The notes: generated from the letters alone by a model not told the origin. A DNA stretch of 64,000 bases from Paenibacillus sp. FSL H8-0079 (GCF_037991315.1 NZ_CP150300.1:4898001-4962000), one strand, 5' to 3'. Positions 16,124 to 26,508 are shown, counted from the stretch's first letter. Translations and numbers: made by a program.

Positions 16124-17074
16124 TCATCCTTGAATCTGTTGTAAAAATCGTAATACCGCCGCCTCCAATTGCTTCAGCCCTGGTTGCTCTATCGGGAAAT
16201 GGCCTGAACCCTCCAAGATCACACATTCCTTGTCCACCACCAGACGATCAAAAAAAGATTGGCTGAACCGGATCGGTGTCATGGGGTCCAGTTCAGGGTG
16301 AACCAACAGGACCGGACACTGGCTGAACTGTTCCGGGCTTACCTCCGGTTTTTTATTAAGGAATGTCCTTAATAGTTCCAACGGAATACGTGTGGCTGCC
16401 GCTTGTGGATCATTCATAATAAGCCGGGTTAAGTCCTGGTTATTGGTAATCAGTTGCATCCGGGATACCTGCTTGACCGAAATACGTACATGATCTAGTA
16501 GAGCAGGAAACAGATCCATTATACGTTTTCCCACACGGCTCACCAGACGATTCGGCGCGAGCTGATCGCGCATTTCCGGATTACTGGTGTCTACAAATGT
16601 AGTTGCGATCAAACCCTTAACGCGCTTGCTGCGAGCACTCGTGTGATAGGCAAGCATGCCTCCGATGCTGCTTCCCAATACGACGATTGACTTGCCGTCT
16701 TTCTTATATTCCCTTTCAATGAGTGAAACAAGCAGCTCTATCCATAGTTCGTAGTTGATACGTGTACCAGACATTGCATAACTTAACCCATACGGCGGAA
16801 GATCTGGCGATACCACCTCGTATCCATGTCGCTGCAACATGCGGGCATACGGAGCGAGCAACCTGCCATTGCCTCCCGCACCGTGTATAAACAAAATTTT
16901 GATCGAAGACTCAGGCGCAGGTAATCGATCAATATGTAGATGAACCCCATTTGATTCCCACCATTCTTCTTCAGGAGCTGTATATTCATCCAGTCGGACT
17001 TCTTCCGGGAAAAAATCCTGATACTGCTTCCAATAGGGATGTGTTGTCCGATAGGAAGGCAAACTTTTCTTCAT
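16124..17074 (-). CDS. Alpha/beta hydrolase
   Basis: A 316-residue serine hydrolase without a signal peptide. The oxyanion motif is LFIHGAGGNGRLL, the nucleophile elbow is VLGSSIGGMLAYH (Ser in GSSIG), the acid is in HPELDPMTP and the His in EGSGHFPIEQPG. The start at 17074 (MKKSLPSYR) is ten bases behind AGAGGAGA; a further ATG at 17104 lies upstream of that site. The family includes lipases, esterases and lysophospholipases; the substrate is unknown. It is a single gene, preceded by the terminator of the expansin gene. Confidence 0.88.
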   Translation of the reverse strand: MKKSLPSYRTTHPYWKQYQDFFPEEVRLDEYTAPEEEWWESNGVHLHIDRLPAPESSIKILFIHGAGGNGRLLAPYARMLQRHGYEVVSPDLPPYGLSYAMSGTRINYELWIELLVSLIEREYKKDGKSIVVLGSSIGGMLAYHTSARSKRVKGLIATTFVDTSNPEMRDQLAPNRLVSRVGKRIMDLFPALLDHVRISVKQVSRMQLITNNQDLTRLIMNDPQAAATRIPLELLRTFLNKKPEVSPEQFSQCPVLLVHPELDPMTPIRFSQSFFDRLVVDKECVILEGSGHFPIEQPGLKQLEAAVLRFLQQIQG

Positions 17075-17100
17075 GCGGTATATTCTCCTCTTTTCGTATA

Positions 17101-17127
17101 CCAAAAAAGCCGTACAATGTACGACTT
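17101..17127 (-). terminator. Rho-independent terminator of the expansin gene
   Basis: On the minus strand, GTCGTAC-ATT-GTACGGC forms a stem with one G-U pair followed by TTTTTT. It separates the expansin gene from the hydrolase gene. Confidence 0.7.
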
Positions 17128-17182
17128 TTCGTTATAAACCGTCTATGACCATACTTCTTTTTATAACACCTTCGTATATCTG

Positions 17183-17899
17183 TCAATCGGGAAACTGTAC
17201 ATTGCCCGGTACGATATACGCACTACCCGATCCATCATTAGGTAGAGCCGGGATCGTGTCATTTAATACCTGACCGCGAATATCGGTAATACGAACGTTC
17301 AGTTTTTCTTTGCCCAGTCCAGTTCCGAGGAAATGATTATAGTCTTGCTTTTCAAGATTGAGCCACGTACCATCCTTTTGTTTCACTTCAAACTTCAGCA
17401 CCGGATACTTATGATTGCGGACCTGAATGGCTGCCCACCACTGACTGCTGCCTTCCTTGATCCGATAGGAGACGTTGCCTTGAATTGGAGCTTTGACCAC
17501 TTTCCAGCTGATATTGATTTTGCCTGCCTTGGGGTCACCGATCAGGTTAAAAGCATTCGGCGAGAGATCCAGCGCTCCACTAGCACCCTCTGGATAGAGG
17601 TCTGTTACATAGACGGTTGTTTTGCCTTTAGGTCCCTGTACTTCAAGATAGGCCCCCGCCAATGCAGCTTTGACGCCATTATAATTGAGCTGGAACGGAT
17701 TGAGTGCGGTAATCTTCATGTCCGCCGGGATGGGATCAAGCAACACCGCACCTCCCGAGTAGCCTGAGCCCGTATACGTCGCGTAACCCTGATATGTATC
17801 ATTCCATGCAGCAGATGCAGGTAAAGCAAATAATACGAGACTGAGCAATAACCCTGTACCGGCCCATTTTAACCGTTGAAATCTACTTTTCTTGTTCAT
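17183..17899 (-). CDS. exlX: Bacterial expansin, EXLX1/YoaJ type
   Basis: A 238-residue secreted protein with a signal peptide (to about residue 31, LPASAAW) and the two expansin domains. Domain D1 (double-psi barrel) contains GYATYTGSGYSGGAVLLDP and the conserved Asp in GALDLSPNAF, corresponding to the essential Asp of Bacillus EXLX1. Domain D2 (CBM63) has the aromatic platform SSQWWAAIQVRNHKYPV that binds cellulose. It loosens plant cell walls without hydrolysis, and so supports root colonisation. The start at 17899 has AGGAGGAATAGTTG just before it. A fragment of the palindromic repeat family lies immediately upstream. Confidence 0.93.
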   Translation of the reverse strand: MNKKSRFQRLKWAGTGLLLSLVLFALPASAAWNDTYQGYATYTGSGYSGGAVLLDPIPADMKITALNPFQLNYNGVKAALAGAYLEVQGPKGKTTVYVTDLYPEGASGALDLSPNAFNLIGDPKAGKINISWKVVKAPIQGNVSYRIKEGSSQWWAAIQVRNHKYPVLKFEVKQKDGTWLNLEKQDYNHFLGTGLGKEKLNVRITDIRGQVLNDTIPALPNDGSGSAYIVPGNVQFPD

Positions 17900-17916
17900 C
17901 AACTATTCCTCCTCGT

Positions 17917-17950
17917 CCATTCTCGTGTAAATAGTTAGTTCAACTACTAG
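17917..17950. repeat. Fragment (outer end) of the palindromic MITE-like repeat
   Basis: The segment reads CTCGTGTAAATAGTTAGTTC and continues with AAC, closely matching the outer ends of the repeats at 31270-31427, 36349-36527 and 61652-61831 (GTGTAAAT-N-TTAGTTCAA). Only one end is present, so it is a relic or a chance-conserved end. The remaining 17951-18127 stretch is AT-rich upstream DNA of the expansin gene with no other feature. Confidence 0.45.
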
Positions 17951-18127
17951 ATTTGAATATAGCATTATTTTACATAATAACTGTTTATTTTCAATCCATT
18001 TCTACCAAATCACATCCAAAGTCCTGCCTCAGGAATTGAACATTCACGACCACGCACAAGATATGGATACATACCATAAATTGGTGGAATGAGTATTATA
18101 ACAAGGTTGTAATGGGTCGATTCCCAA

Positions 18128-18178
18128 TAAAAAAACGCCACACCGTGGAGTGATTTCTCTCTCCAAAAGGTGTGACGC
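18128..18178 (-). terminator. Rho-independent terminator of the khtTU operon
   Basis: On the minus strand, GGCGTCACACC and GGTGTGGCG pair (with an inner GGAG/CTCC stem), followed by TTTTTTT. It ends the antiporter operon. Confidence 0.8.
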
Positions 18179-18234
18179 CCTATTAAACACTACGGTCAGA
18201 ATTCCCGATCTGTCTAAGGACAGCCAGTGTTTGA

Positions 18235-19440
18235 CTAACCCGTTTCCCTTCGTTTCATCCGCTTCCTTAGACGCTCATACTGAGCATAGATCCGCGGAGA
18301 TTCTTTCGTCAGGATAGGTCCCAGCACAGCCAGAATTAACACATATAATACGGCAAACGATTGGATGGACGCCATCAGTCCTCCGGCCTTGCCGATGTTC
18401 GCCATGATAATGGAGAATTCGCCCCGGGAGACCAAGGTAAAGCCCACATTCAATGAGGCCTTTGGACTCATTCCAGCCAATCTGCCAGCAATCATGCCTG
18501 CACCATAGTTACTGGCGATCGTCAGAATAACAGCAATAATCGTCATGCCCACAGCTCCGCCAAGTGATGACGGCTCAATGGTCAGGCCAAAGCTGAAGAA
18601 GAAAATCGCACCAAAAAAATCTTTGAAAGGCATGATCTGATGCTCAATTCGACTGACGTGTCTTGATTCGCCCAGCACCAGTCCCATCATCAAAGCCCCG
18701 ATTGCTTCGGCTACATGAAGTGTCTCCGAGAAACCTGCCACCAGGAAGAGCAGTGTCATGACAGTTAACAGAAACAACTCTGAAGACTTAATGTTCAGTG
18801 CCTTATCAATATATTTGATGCTTTTCCTGCCGATGATCAGGAAGAGCACGATGAACAGCAACGCAGACAGGGATACCAGCAGAACGCTCAAGAATGAAGT
18901 TGCCCCGCTGAGCACAAGTCCGGTCAGAATCGAGATATGAATCGCGATGAACAAATCATCAAACATGATCATACCCATGATAATCTCTGTCTCCGGGTTC
19001 GCTGTGCGTTTCAGATCTACGAGCACTTTAGCCACGATGGCTGTAGAAGAACTGGTCATAATCCCACAGACAACGAGTGTCTCCTGGAGCGGCAGATTCA
19101 TGAACCAGCCCAGCAACAGTCCTGAGACAAAATTAAGGCCTACATAGAACATGCCCCCGGTCAGAATGGCTTTGCCAGACTTTAATAAACGGGAGACGGA
19201 GAATTCCAGACCCAGATAAAATAACAAAAACAAAATGCCAAGTCTGCCCATAAATTCAATAAAGGTCGAACTTTCGATAAAACGTAAATCCACAATCCCG
19301 ATCTGTGGTGCATGTGGTCCTACAGCCATACCAATCAGTATATAGAAAGGAATGACCGAAAAACGTAATCGTGAAGATATCAGCCCCGTAAGTGTAATCA
19401 GCGCAACGGCAATTCCCACTTCGAATATGAGCATATCCAT
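18235..19440 (-). CDS. khtU: K+/H+ antiporter subunit KhtU (CPA2 family)
   Basis: A 401-residue monovalent cation:proton antiporter-2 membrane protein with about twelve transmembrane helices and no C-terminal TrkA-N domain, the size of KhtU. The region LGLEFSVSRLLKSGKAIL and the helix GIMTSSSTAIVAKVLVDLK are typical for CPA2. In Bacillus subtilis KhtU exports K+ under alkaline or methylglyoxal stress and is held inactive by KhtT. The start follows the khtT stop by three bases without a strong ribosome binding site, pointing to translational coupling. The name rests on the paired arrangement. Confidence 0.88.
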   Translation of the reverse strand: MDMLIFEVGIAVALITLTGLISSRLRFSVIPFYILIGMAVGPHAPQIGIVDLRFIESSTFIEFMGRLGILFLLFYLGLEFSVSRLLKSGKAILTGGMFYVGLNFVSGLLLGWFMNLPLQETLVVCGIMTSSSTAIVAKVLVDLKRTANPETEIIMGMIMFDDLFIAIHISILTGLVLSGATSFLSVLLVSLSALLFIVLFLIIGRKSIKYIDKALNIKSSELFLLTVMTLLFLVAGFSETLHVAEAIGALMMGLVLGESRHVSRIEHQIMPFKDFFGAIFFFSFGLTIEPSSLGGAVGMTIIAVILTIASNYGAGMIAGRLAGMSPKASLNVGFTLVSRGEFSIIMANIGKAGGLMASIQSFAVLYVLILAVLGPILTKESPRIYAQYERLRKRMKRRETG

Positions 19441-19443
19441 AGG

Positions 19444-19950
19444 CTAAGTCCGTCCATCAGTCAACAATTGTTTGAGCTGTTTGATCTGATTCCGTTCACC
19501 GGCGACCACAACTGTAGCTCCAGCGGTAAAAATGTAATCCGGACCGGGATTAAATTGCTTTTCCCTGTCCTTCGTCACAACAGCCAGAATAACGGCCCCC
19601 GTAGCCTGCCGAATATCCAGTTCCCCAATCGTCATGCCTATGCTTACCGCGTGAGGCTCAATTCGGAGCCATTCAATTAAAAGCCCTTCAAGCATCACTT
19701 CACGTTCATTCTGAAACTGAGGTTTGTAGGTCATACCACCAACGATAGCGGCAACCGCACGGGCTTCATCATCGTCCAAGGTAACCAGAGATACCATATC
19801 ACCCAGCTCTTCAGGCGTATCCCCTGACTCCATATGGAACAGGTCACGTCGCTCGTCGTTATGAATCACAATGACCAGGTGCTCACCACTGCGGGTATGC
19901 AGCCAGTATTTACGTCCAATCCCGGGTAAATCCGTCTCTTTAAAGTGCAT
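19444..19950 (-). CDS. khtT: Antiporter regulatory subunit KhtT (RCK_C domain)
   Basis: A 168-residue cytoplasmic protein with an N-terminal KhtT-type domain (LPGIGRKYWLHTRSGEHLVIVIHN) and a C-terminal RCK_C (TrkA-C) domain (VSIGMTIGELDIRQATGAVI, ending in VVVAGERNQIKQLKQLL). KhtT binds and gates KhtU, and in Bacillus its RCK_C domain binds cyclic di-AMP. The start at 19950 is eight bases behind GGGGG; the GTG at 19959 overlaps that site. The first 11 bases overlap the end of the upstream Gre-like gene. Confidence 0.88.
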   Translation of the reverse strand: MHFKETDLPGIGRKYWLHTRSGEHLVIVIHNDERRDLFHMESGDTPEELGDMVSLVTLDDDEARAVAAIVGGMTYKPQFQNEREVMLEGLLIEWLRIEPHAVSIGMTIGELDIRQATGAVILAVVTKDREKQFNPGPDYIFTAGATVVVAGERNQIKQLKQLLTDGRT

Positions 19951-20413
19951 GATCTGCACCCCCTAAGGCCAACCCGTTCAGGGTTTCGCTCTTCAGCTCA
20001 ATTCCCGTGATGCGTATCCTCATCGAGCCTGATGGCGTATGAACGGACCGTACTTCGCCCTTACTGCCAAGCAGTAATTGACTCCCTACCGGGGAGAGGA
20101 AGGAAATACGACCCTCATCCGGGTCCGTATCATCTGGCATGACAATCATGAACGAATCGGACGTATGAAAATCGATGTATTCAAAATCAATATGGCTACC
20201 GATCAATACAGCCGAGTCCAGATCTTCATCAGGACCGAGGAGCAGTTTTTCCACATAGTGCGTATACGCCAGCAGCTGTTTTTCCAACTGTATTCGCTCC
20301 GGATCACGCGCGTCGAAATAGGCGTCGAGAAATGTTCTTTTCTCTTCACCCAATGTAAATAGCTGGCTTACCAGCTTCTCTCTGCAATTTTGGCGGGAAG
20401 TCCTATGGTTCAT
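19940..20413 (-). CDS. GreA/GreB C-terminal-domain-like protein
   Basis: A 157-residue protein. Residues about 10-75 are a charged helical region; the second half has the Gre FKBP-like core: VLIGSHIDFEYIDFHTSDSF, then GRISFLSPVGSQLLLGSKGE, matching the IS-x-x-SPLG-x-ALLG-x-x-GD pattern of transcript cleavage factors. The N-terminal coiled coil with the catalytic acidic tip looks degenerate, so it may bind RNA polymerase in the secondary channel without cleavage, as other Gre-like factors do. The start at 20413 lies nine bases behind GGGGGTGA. It is cotranscribed with khtT and khtU, a position held by khtS in Bacillus. Confidence 0.75.
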   Translation of the reverse strand: MNHRTSRQNCREKLVSQLFTLGEEKRTFLDAYFDARDPERIQLEKQLLAYTHYVEKLLLGPDEDLDSAVLIGSHIDFEYIDFHTSDSFMIVMPDDTDPDEGRISFLSPVGSQLLLGSKGEVRSVHTPSGSMRIRITGIELKSETLNGLALGGADHAL

Positions 20414-20477
20414 AATAGATTTCACCCCCTATACAAGCCTTGTTCTCCATGTTGATTGGCATGTTTCTCTTCATCAT
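20403..20477 (-). CDS. 24-codon ORF at the head of the kht operon, possible leader peptide
   Basis: A short frame with a very strong ribosome binding site (AAAGGAGG, about nine bases before two adjacent ATGs at 20477 and 20474). It encodes MMKRNMPINMENKACIGGEI and four further residues, and its stop overlaps the start of the Gre-like gene, including that gene's ribosome binding site. Translation through it could therefore couple to or control the downstream gene. Whether the peptide itself does anything is unknown. Confidence 0.5.
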   Translation of the reverse strand: MMKRNMPINMENKACIGGEIYYEP

Positions 20478-22187
<1,710 letters not shown>

Positions 22188-22246
22188 TTTAAATACAGAA
22201 TAGTATGGAGAAATTCCTGATAAAGAAAGGATTCTCCACGATAAAA

Positions 22247-22280
22247 GGGCGTTCCCATGTAATTTGGGAAACGTCCTTTT
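22247..22280 (+). terminator. Rho-independent terminator of gdhA
   Basis: GGGCGTTCCC pairs with GGGAAACGTCC (one G-U, one bulge) and is followed by TTTTTCC; an A-run precedes it. Confidence 0.75.
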
Positions 22281-22372
22281 TCCTTATCATCAATTGATCT
22301 AATCCCAGGGCAATGGTAAAGTGGTACTGACGTAATTTCATCTATGTGTACTATTATAAGGAAGTGTTTACA

Positions 22373-23227
22373 TTGTCTAACCAACCATTTGCCAGCACGG
22401 CGAGTCCGCATCTGAGCGCAGACTGCGAGCAATGTTTTGGCCTGTGCTGTGTTGCCTTGCCCTATGGCAAGTCATCGGACTTTGCTTTTGACAAGGCCAG
22501 CGGCACCCCCTGTCCCAATCTGCGCACGGACAATCGCTGCGGTATCCATACCCAGCTTCGGCAGAAAGGGTTCAAAGGTTGCACGGTATACGACTGTTTC
22601 GGAGCTGGACAGAAGCTGTCCCAAGTGACCTACGCGGGCAAAGATTGGCGTGATCATCCAGAGTCTGCAAACGAGATGTTCGATTGTCTGCCTGCCTTGC
22701 GACAACTTCACGAGTTGCTCAGTTATATGAAGGAAATGATGATGAGACCGGAAACGTCATCCCTTCACTCGGCATTTGGTGAGTTATATGAGGAGATTGA
22801 GCGCTTGAGCAATCTGGAGCCTGCGGCACTCCTCCGTCTGGACATCGCCAATTATCGGTCCAGTGTGAATCAACTCTTGGTCCAGGCAAGTGAGATGGTA
22901 CGTGCGAATGTGCCACCCACCGCTCATGGACAAGGTAAGTCGAAGAAGAGTAAAAAACGTACCGGAAGTGACTTTTTTGGTGCCAATTTAAAAGGGGCTG
23001 ACCTGCGGGGCGCAAGCTTCCGGGGGGCTTTAATGATCGCGGCCGACCTCCGAAATGCAGATACACGAAATGCGGATTGGATTGGCGCAGACTTGCGGGA
23101 TACGGATCTGGGCGATGCAGACCTGAGAGGTGGCATCTTCCTGACGCAATCGCAGATTAATGCAGCCAAAGGTAATGTGAATACCAAGTTGCCGGATCAT
23201 CTTAACATTCCCTCACACTGGGTGTAG
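22373..23227 (+). CDS. Cysteine-rich (YkgJ-like) plus pentapeptide repeat protein
   Basis: A 284-residue cytoplasmic protein in two parts. Residues about 18-75 are rich in cysteine (CEQCFGLCC, then PCPNLRTDNRCGIH and KGCTVYDCFGAGQ), the pattern of YkgJ-type zinc or iron-sulfur binding domains. The C-terminal third (about 199-260) is a run of pentapeptide repeats (FFGANLKGADLRGASFRGAL and ADLRNADTRNADWIGADL), which fold into a right-handed quadrilateral helix. The middle part is helical. The start is set at TTG 22373, nine bases behind AAGGAAG; an ATG at 22346 lies upstream of that site. A single gene of unknown role. Confidence 0.75.
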   Translation: MSNQPFASTASPHLSADCEQCFGLCCVALPYGKSSDFAFDKASGTPCPNLRTDNRCGIHTQLRQKGFKGCTVYDCFGAGQKLSQVTYAGKDWRDHPESANEMFDCLPALRQLHELLSYMKEMMMRPETSSLHSAFGELYEEIERLSNLEPAALLRLDIANYRSSVNQLLVQASEMVRANVPPTAHGQGKSKKSKKRTGSDFFGANLKGADLRGASFRGALMIAADLRNADTRNADWIGADLRDTDLGDADLRGGIFLTQSQINAAKGNVNTKLPDHLNIPSHWV

Positions 23228-23318
23228 GGTGCCATTTCCGCAAGAGCATGAGCAGGAATATAACCAGCAATGTACCTTGCTAATTCATACGAATGTATGA
23301 AACGTATACAGAAAAAAA

Positions 23319-23351
23319 ACAGCTCGTCCTATATATCCAAGGACGAGCTGT
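23319..23351. terminator. Bidirectional rho-independent terminator
   Basis: ACAGCTCGTCC (23319-23329) pairs perfectly with GGACGAGCTGT (23341-23351). Eight A's precede it and TTTG follows, between convergent genes. Confidence 0.85.
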
Positions 23352-23382
23352 TTGTTATACAAATCACAGGAATGAATCAGAA

Positions 23383-24360
23383 TTATAACAAGTCGCGGCG
23401 AAGATCTTCAGCCGATTTCGGAGACAAGTGACCGAGCGGAATATCAAATACCGTTTTCGCTCCCTTATGTCCTTCCACGCTCAAGCGTTGCGCTGCTCTC
23501 GCATACGCCACAAGTACGCTTGCTGTAAATTCAGGATTGCTGTCGAGTTTCAGACCGAATTCAATAATTTGCTTTTGACCGGCACCTGTAACCCCACTGC
23601 GAATCACAAATCCACCATGCGGCATACCTTCATGCTCGGATTTCAATTCTTCTTCGCTAATGAACGTTACTGTTGTATCGTAATCTGCAAAATAGTTAGG
23701 CATCGACACAATCGTCTCACGGATCTCATCTTGATTAGCACCATCTTCTGCTACCACATAACATTGACGCAGATGCTTCTCACGTGTAGACAGCTCTGGT
23801 GTCTCCCCTGCACGAATGCGATTGATCACCTCTTCAACAGGTACAGTATACTGTACGCCCGCCTTAACGCCTGGAACACGACGAATAGCATCCGAGTGAC
23901 CTTGGCTCACACCTTTGCCCCAGAACGTGTACTCTTTTCCTTCTGGCAGGATAGACTGTGCAAGCAGACGGTTCATGGAGAACAAACCTGGGTCCCAACC
24001 TGTGGAAATGACACTTACGTGACCGCCTTGCTCTGCCGCAGCATTAACTTCCTTGTAGAATTCAGGAATCTTAGCATGTGTATCGAAGCTATCTACCGTA
24101 TTGAACAACTTGGCGATGGCTGGTGTCTGCTCTGGAAGGTCGGTTGCAGAACCACCACAGAGGATCATAACATCAACCTTGCCTATGTATTGCTCCGCTG
24201 CAGAGATATGCTCAAAACGTACTTCTGTGCTTTCAGCGACCATCTGCTCCGGATTACGACGTGTAAACACAGCAATCAGTTCCAGATCCTCGTTCTGGGA
24301 AATGGCTTTCTCTACACCTTTACCCAAGTTACCGTAACCAACAATACCCACTCTAATCAT
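23383..24360 (-). CDS. ddh: meso-Diaminopimelate D-dehydrogenase
   Basis: A 325-residue NADP-dependent oxidoreductase (EC 1.4.1.16) that makes meso-diaminopimelate from tetrahydrodipicolinate and ammonium in one step, for lysine and peptidoglycan synthesis. The nucleotide-binding start is VGIVGYGNLGKGVEKAI; the substrate-binding segments STGWDPGLFSMNRLLA and WGKGVSQGHSDAIRRVPGV are characteristic. The start at 24360 is about seven bases behind AGGAGAGG; a TTG two codons earlier is inside that spacer. It lies alone, behind a bidirectional terminator. Confidence 0.93.
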   Translation of the reverse strand: MIRVGIVGYGNLGKGVEKAISQNEDLELIAVFTRRNPEQMVAESTEVRFEHISAAEQYIGKVDVMILCGGSATDLPEQTPAIAKLFNTVDSFDTHAKIPEFYKEVNAAAEQGGHVSVISTGWDPGLFSMNRLLAQSILPEGKEYTFWGKGVSQGHSDAIRRVPGVKAGVQYTVPVEEVINRIRAGETPELSTREKHLRQCYVVAEDGANQDEIRETIVSMPNYFADYDTTVTFISEEELKSEHEGMPHGGFVIRSGVTGAGQKQIIEFGLKLDSNPEFTASVLVAYARAAQRLSVEGHKGAKTVFDIPLGHLSPKSAEDLRRDLL

Positions 24361-24572
24361 GTTCAATCCTCTCCTGTCTTCTTCTATAGTTGTCTATTAC
24401 TTCTTGTATAATGATATAACATACCATGTAACTTGTCAGGTTTCCAGTTCGAATAAAAAATACCTTACAGCGGTGCAGCAATAATGCGGCTCCGTATGCA
24501 AGGTATTATGGCGTTCATTCGTTATTATTGGTAGATAGAAAGTGGGTAAGAACAATGCACCTATTCTTCTGC

Positions 24573-25154
24573 TTAAGATTCTGTCCAGGTCAACGTCAGT
24601 TCAATGACGCCTTCCTGCCCCGCCAATGTTCCACCAATTAGGGACCAGACATCCTGCGTCTCCGGGTCGGTTCCCTGAATAATAATATTTTTGTCATCGA
24701 TCGTCTGACCTGCATCCGTTAACTTTTTGGCGTTAAAGTAATCTTTATACAGTTGGGATACGGTTTTCATATCTTGTTCAGTGGAGAAAATCACCATGGC
24801 TGATTGCTTGCCTTCATTCTCACCGGAGTTAGCTAAACGAATCGTTGCATCTTCCGGTAGGGGGAAGTCACTTGGCAAGTTCTCTGGTAACTCACTGTTT
24901 CCAGCAGCGGCTTGCTCACTGCTATCTGAATCTGAGTCGGCTGGCGCAGTCGTACCCTCCGTCTCGGTCACTCCACTTGTTGTTGCTTCGCTCGTTCCTT
25001 CATTCGTGGCTTGTTCACCAGTTCCGGAGGAAACTTCGGTATCCACCTTCTCAGTATCACCTGTCGGTTCGTCAGCCGCGCTACTGCAAGCACTTAAGGC
25101 CACTACCATCGCCAATGCCGCACAAGCCATTAAAACCTTCTTTTTCTTCATCAT
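24573..25154 (-). CDS. Lipoprotein of unknown function
   Basis: A 193-residue lipoprotein with lipobox ALSAC (Cys near residue 23). Residues about 25-85 form a Thr/Glu/Ser-rich linker; the C-terminal domain (LPSDFPLPEDATIRLANSGE, then AMVIFSTEQDMKTVSQLYKD) is compact and of a kind seen in many Paenibacillus lipoproteins without assigned role. The ribosome binding site AAGGAG precedes ATG 25154. It is the third gene of an operon with the hydrolase and small membrane protein upstream (33-base gap). Confidence 0.85.
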   Translation of the reverse strand: MMKKKKVLMACAALAMVVALSACSSAADEPTGDTEKVDTEVSSGTGEQATNEGTSEATTSGVTETEGTTAPADSDSDSSEQAAAGNSELPENLPSDFPLPEDATIRLANSGENEGKQSAMVIFSTEQDMKTVSQLYKDYFNAKKLTDAGQTIDDKNIIIQGTDPETQDVWSLIGGTLAGQEGVIELTLTWTES

Positions 25155-25186
25155 CAATAATCACTCCTTCTTCTTAGTTTAATATG

Positions 25187-25387
25187 CTACTCACGTTCGT
25201 ACGTCTGGATAACGGGCACCGCATCGACGTTATTCTTGACCCATATGACAGATACAGATAATACACTCAATGACAATAGACAACTGGCTACGAGTATGGA
25301 CAGGAATCGGGTGACAACTCTAATCTTTTTCATCCATCCCTCCTCCTCATCCTGTTCATCATGTGTTTGCGGAATCATGTTACTCAT
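25187..25387 (-). CDS. Small single-pass membrane protein
   Basis: A 66-residue protein with an acidic N-terminus (THDEQDEEEGWMKK) and one transmembrane helix (FLSILVASCLLSLSVLSVSV), then a short outside tail. Its start ATG overlaps the stop of the upstream hydrolase gene by four bases (ATGA), a typical translational coupling, and a lipoprotein follows. The family is unknown to me. The context suggests a membrane-associated accessory protein. Confidence 0.75.
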   Translation of the reverse strand: MSNMIPQTHDEQDEEEGWMKKIRVVTRFLSILVASCLLSLSVLSVSVIWVKNNVDAVPVIQTYERE

Positions 25388-26367
25388 AGGTCACTGGACG
25401 GTGTCACTAATTTCATGATCTCGGCGACGACAATATCCGGCTGACTTTTGTGGATACTGTGTTTCGCGTGTGGAACCGTCAGCTGTGTTCCGTGTCTTGA
25501 CCATGAAGCAAAATCCGTTTGATCGGTCTGCCATGCCTGACTGTCCTCATCCGACTCCTCCGAACCGGCTGTCAGGATTGTCAAGGGGAAGTCGAACTTC
25601 GTTTTGTTCTCAAGCACACACGCTGCATTCGTTCTGGAATTCCGAACCTCATCCATGACATTGTCATTGTACGCATGTCTCAGCGTGGATATCGTGATGG
25701 CCTTTTTCATCGTTTCCGTTACCAGTTTCGGGTCAATGACCAGAGATGCCATCATGCGATCCGAGTGCAGCAACGTTCGTGCGATGCCTGTTTTCACCAG
25801 AAAACGGGACCAATCCATCATCCATTCTGGTGTATCCAGGTCCGTACGACTGTAATACTCTGGGCTGCCACCATCGATCATGACCATGCCTGCCACCTCA
25901 TCAGGATACCTTTGTGCAAACCGCAGTGTCTCCAGCGCACCCATGGAGTGACCGACCATGATGTAAGGTGGACGTTGACCGGATGTTCGCAGCAATTGGT
26001 GAATCTCTTCCGAGATGGTGTCGACATCACGAGGTTCATCCGTATAATCGCTGTATCCATACCCGAACCGATCATATACCGCAATTTTCACCTGTGATTT
26101 CAACTTGTCATATAGCGGACTGAAATCCACATACGGATTGGGCGTACCCCAGCCTGAGGCAAATACCACCGTTACCTCTCCTTTGCCAGCAGTGTAGAGA
26201 TGCATGTTGCGACCACTCACTTCATAATACTTGCCTGGCGGGGGATAGGACTTCATATCCTGCGTGGATTGATAAGCCTCATACGCCGTTCCCGTCAGCA
26301 GCAAAAGCCCTGCGGCGAGCATTATGCCTCCCAGCACTTTCAACCCTTTCCGTAACCCCTTCTTCAT
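25384..26367 (-). CDS. Membrane-anchored alpha/beta hydrolase
   Basis: A 327-residue hydrolase with an N-terminal transmembrane anchor (GLKVLGGIMLAAGLLLLTGT, residues 8-27) and the catalytic domain outside. The nucleophile elbow is IMVGHSMGALETLRFA (Ser in GHSMG), the oxyanion side is FASGWGTPNPYVD, and the catalytic His lies in VPHAKHSIHKSQP. It resembles prolyl-aminopeptidase-type and haloalkane-type hydrolases. The ribosome binding site AAGGGG lies eight bases before ATG 26367. It is the first gene of a three-gene operon. The substrate is unknown. Confidence 0.85.
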   Translation of the reverse strand: MKKGLRKGLKVLGGIMLAAGLLLLTGTAYEAYQSTQDMKSYPPPGKYYEVSGRNMHLYTAGKGEVTVVFASGWGTPNPYVDFSPLYDKLKSQVKIAVYDRFGYGYSDYTDEPRDVDTISEEIHQLLRTSGQRPPYIMVGHSMGALETLRFAQRYPDEVAGMVMIDGGSPEYYSRTDLDTPEWMMDWSRFLVKTGIARTLLHSDRMMASLVIDPKLVTETMKKAITISTLRHAYNDNVMDEVRNSRTNAACVLENKTKFDFPLTILTAGSEESDEDSQAWQTDQTDFASWSRHGTQLTVPHAKHSIHKSQPDIVVAEIMKLVTPSSDL

Positions 26368-26508
26368 CTTCTCTACCCCTTACCCCAAAGGTTCATCTAT
26401 ATATGTATGCTTCAATCGTACCCAAGAAATAGCCGAATTGAAACAATCCCGAGTCCAGTCCTTTCCCCAACCAAAGTCCAGTCTCCCTCCCCTACCTGTG
26501 ACGTAAAA

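Noticed and set aside
23428..24411. A 327-codon plus-strand reading frame covering the Ddh gene
   Set aside because: It is the antisense shadow of ddh, has no ribosome binding site and a Cys/His/Arg-rich low-likelihood composition.
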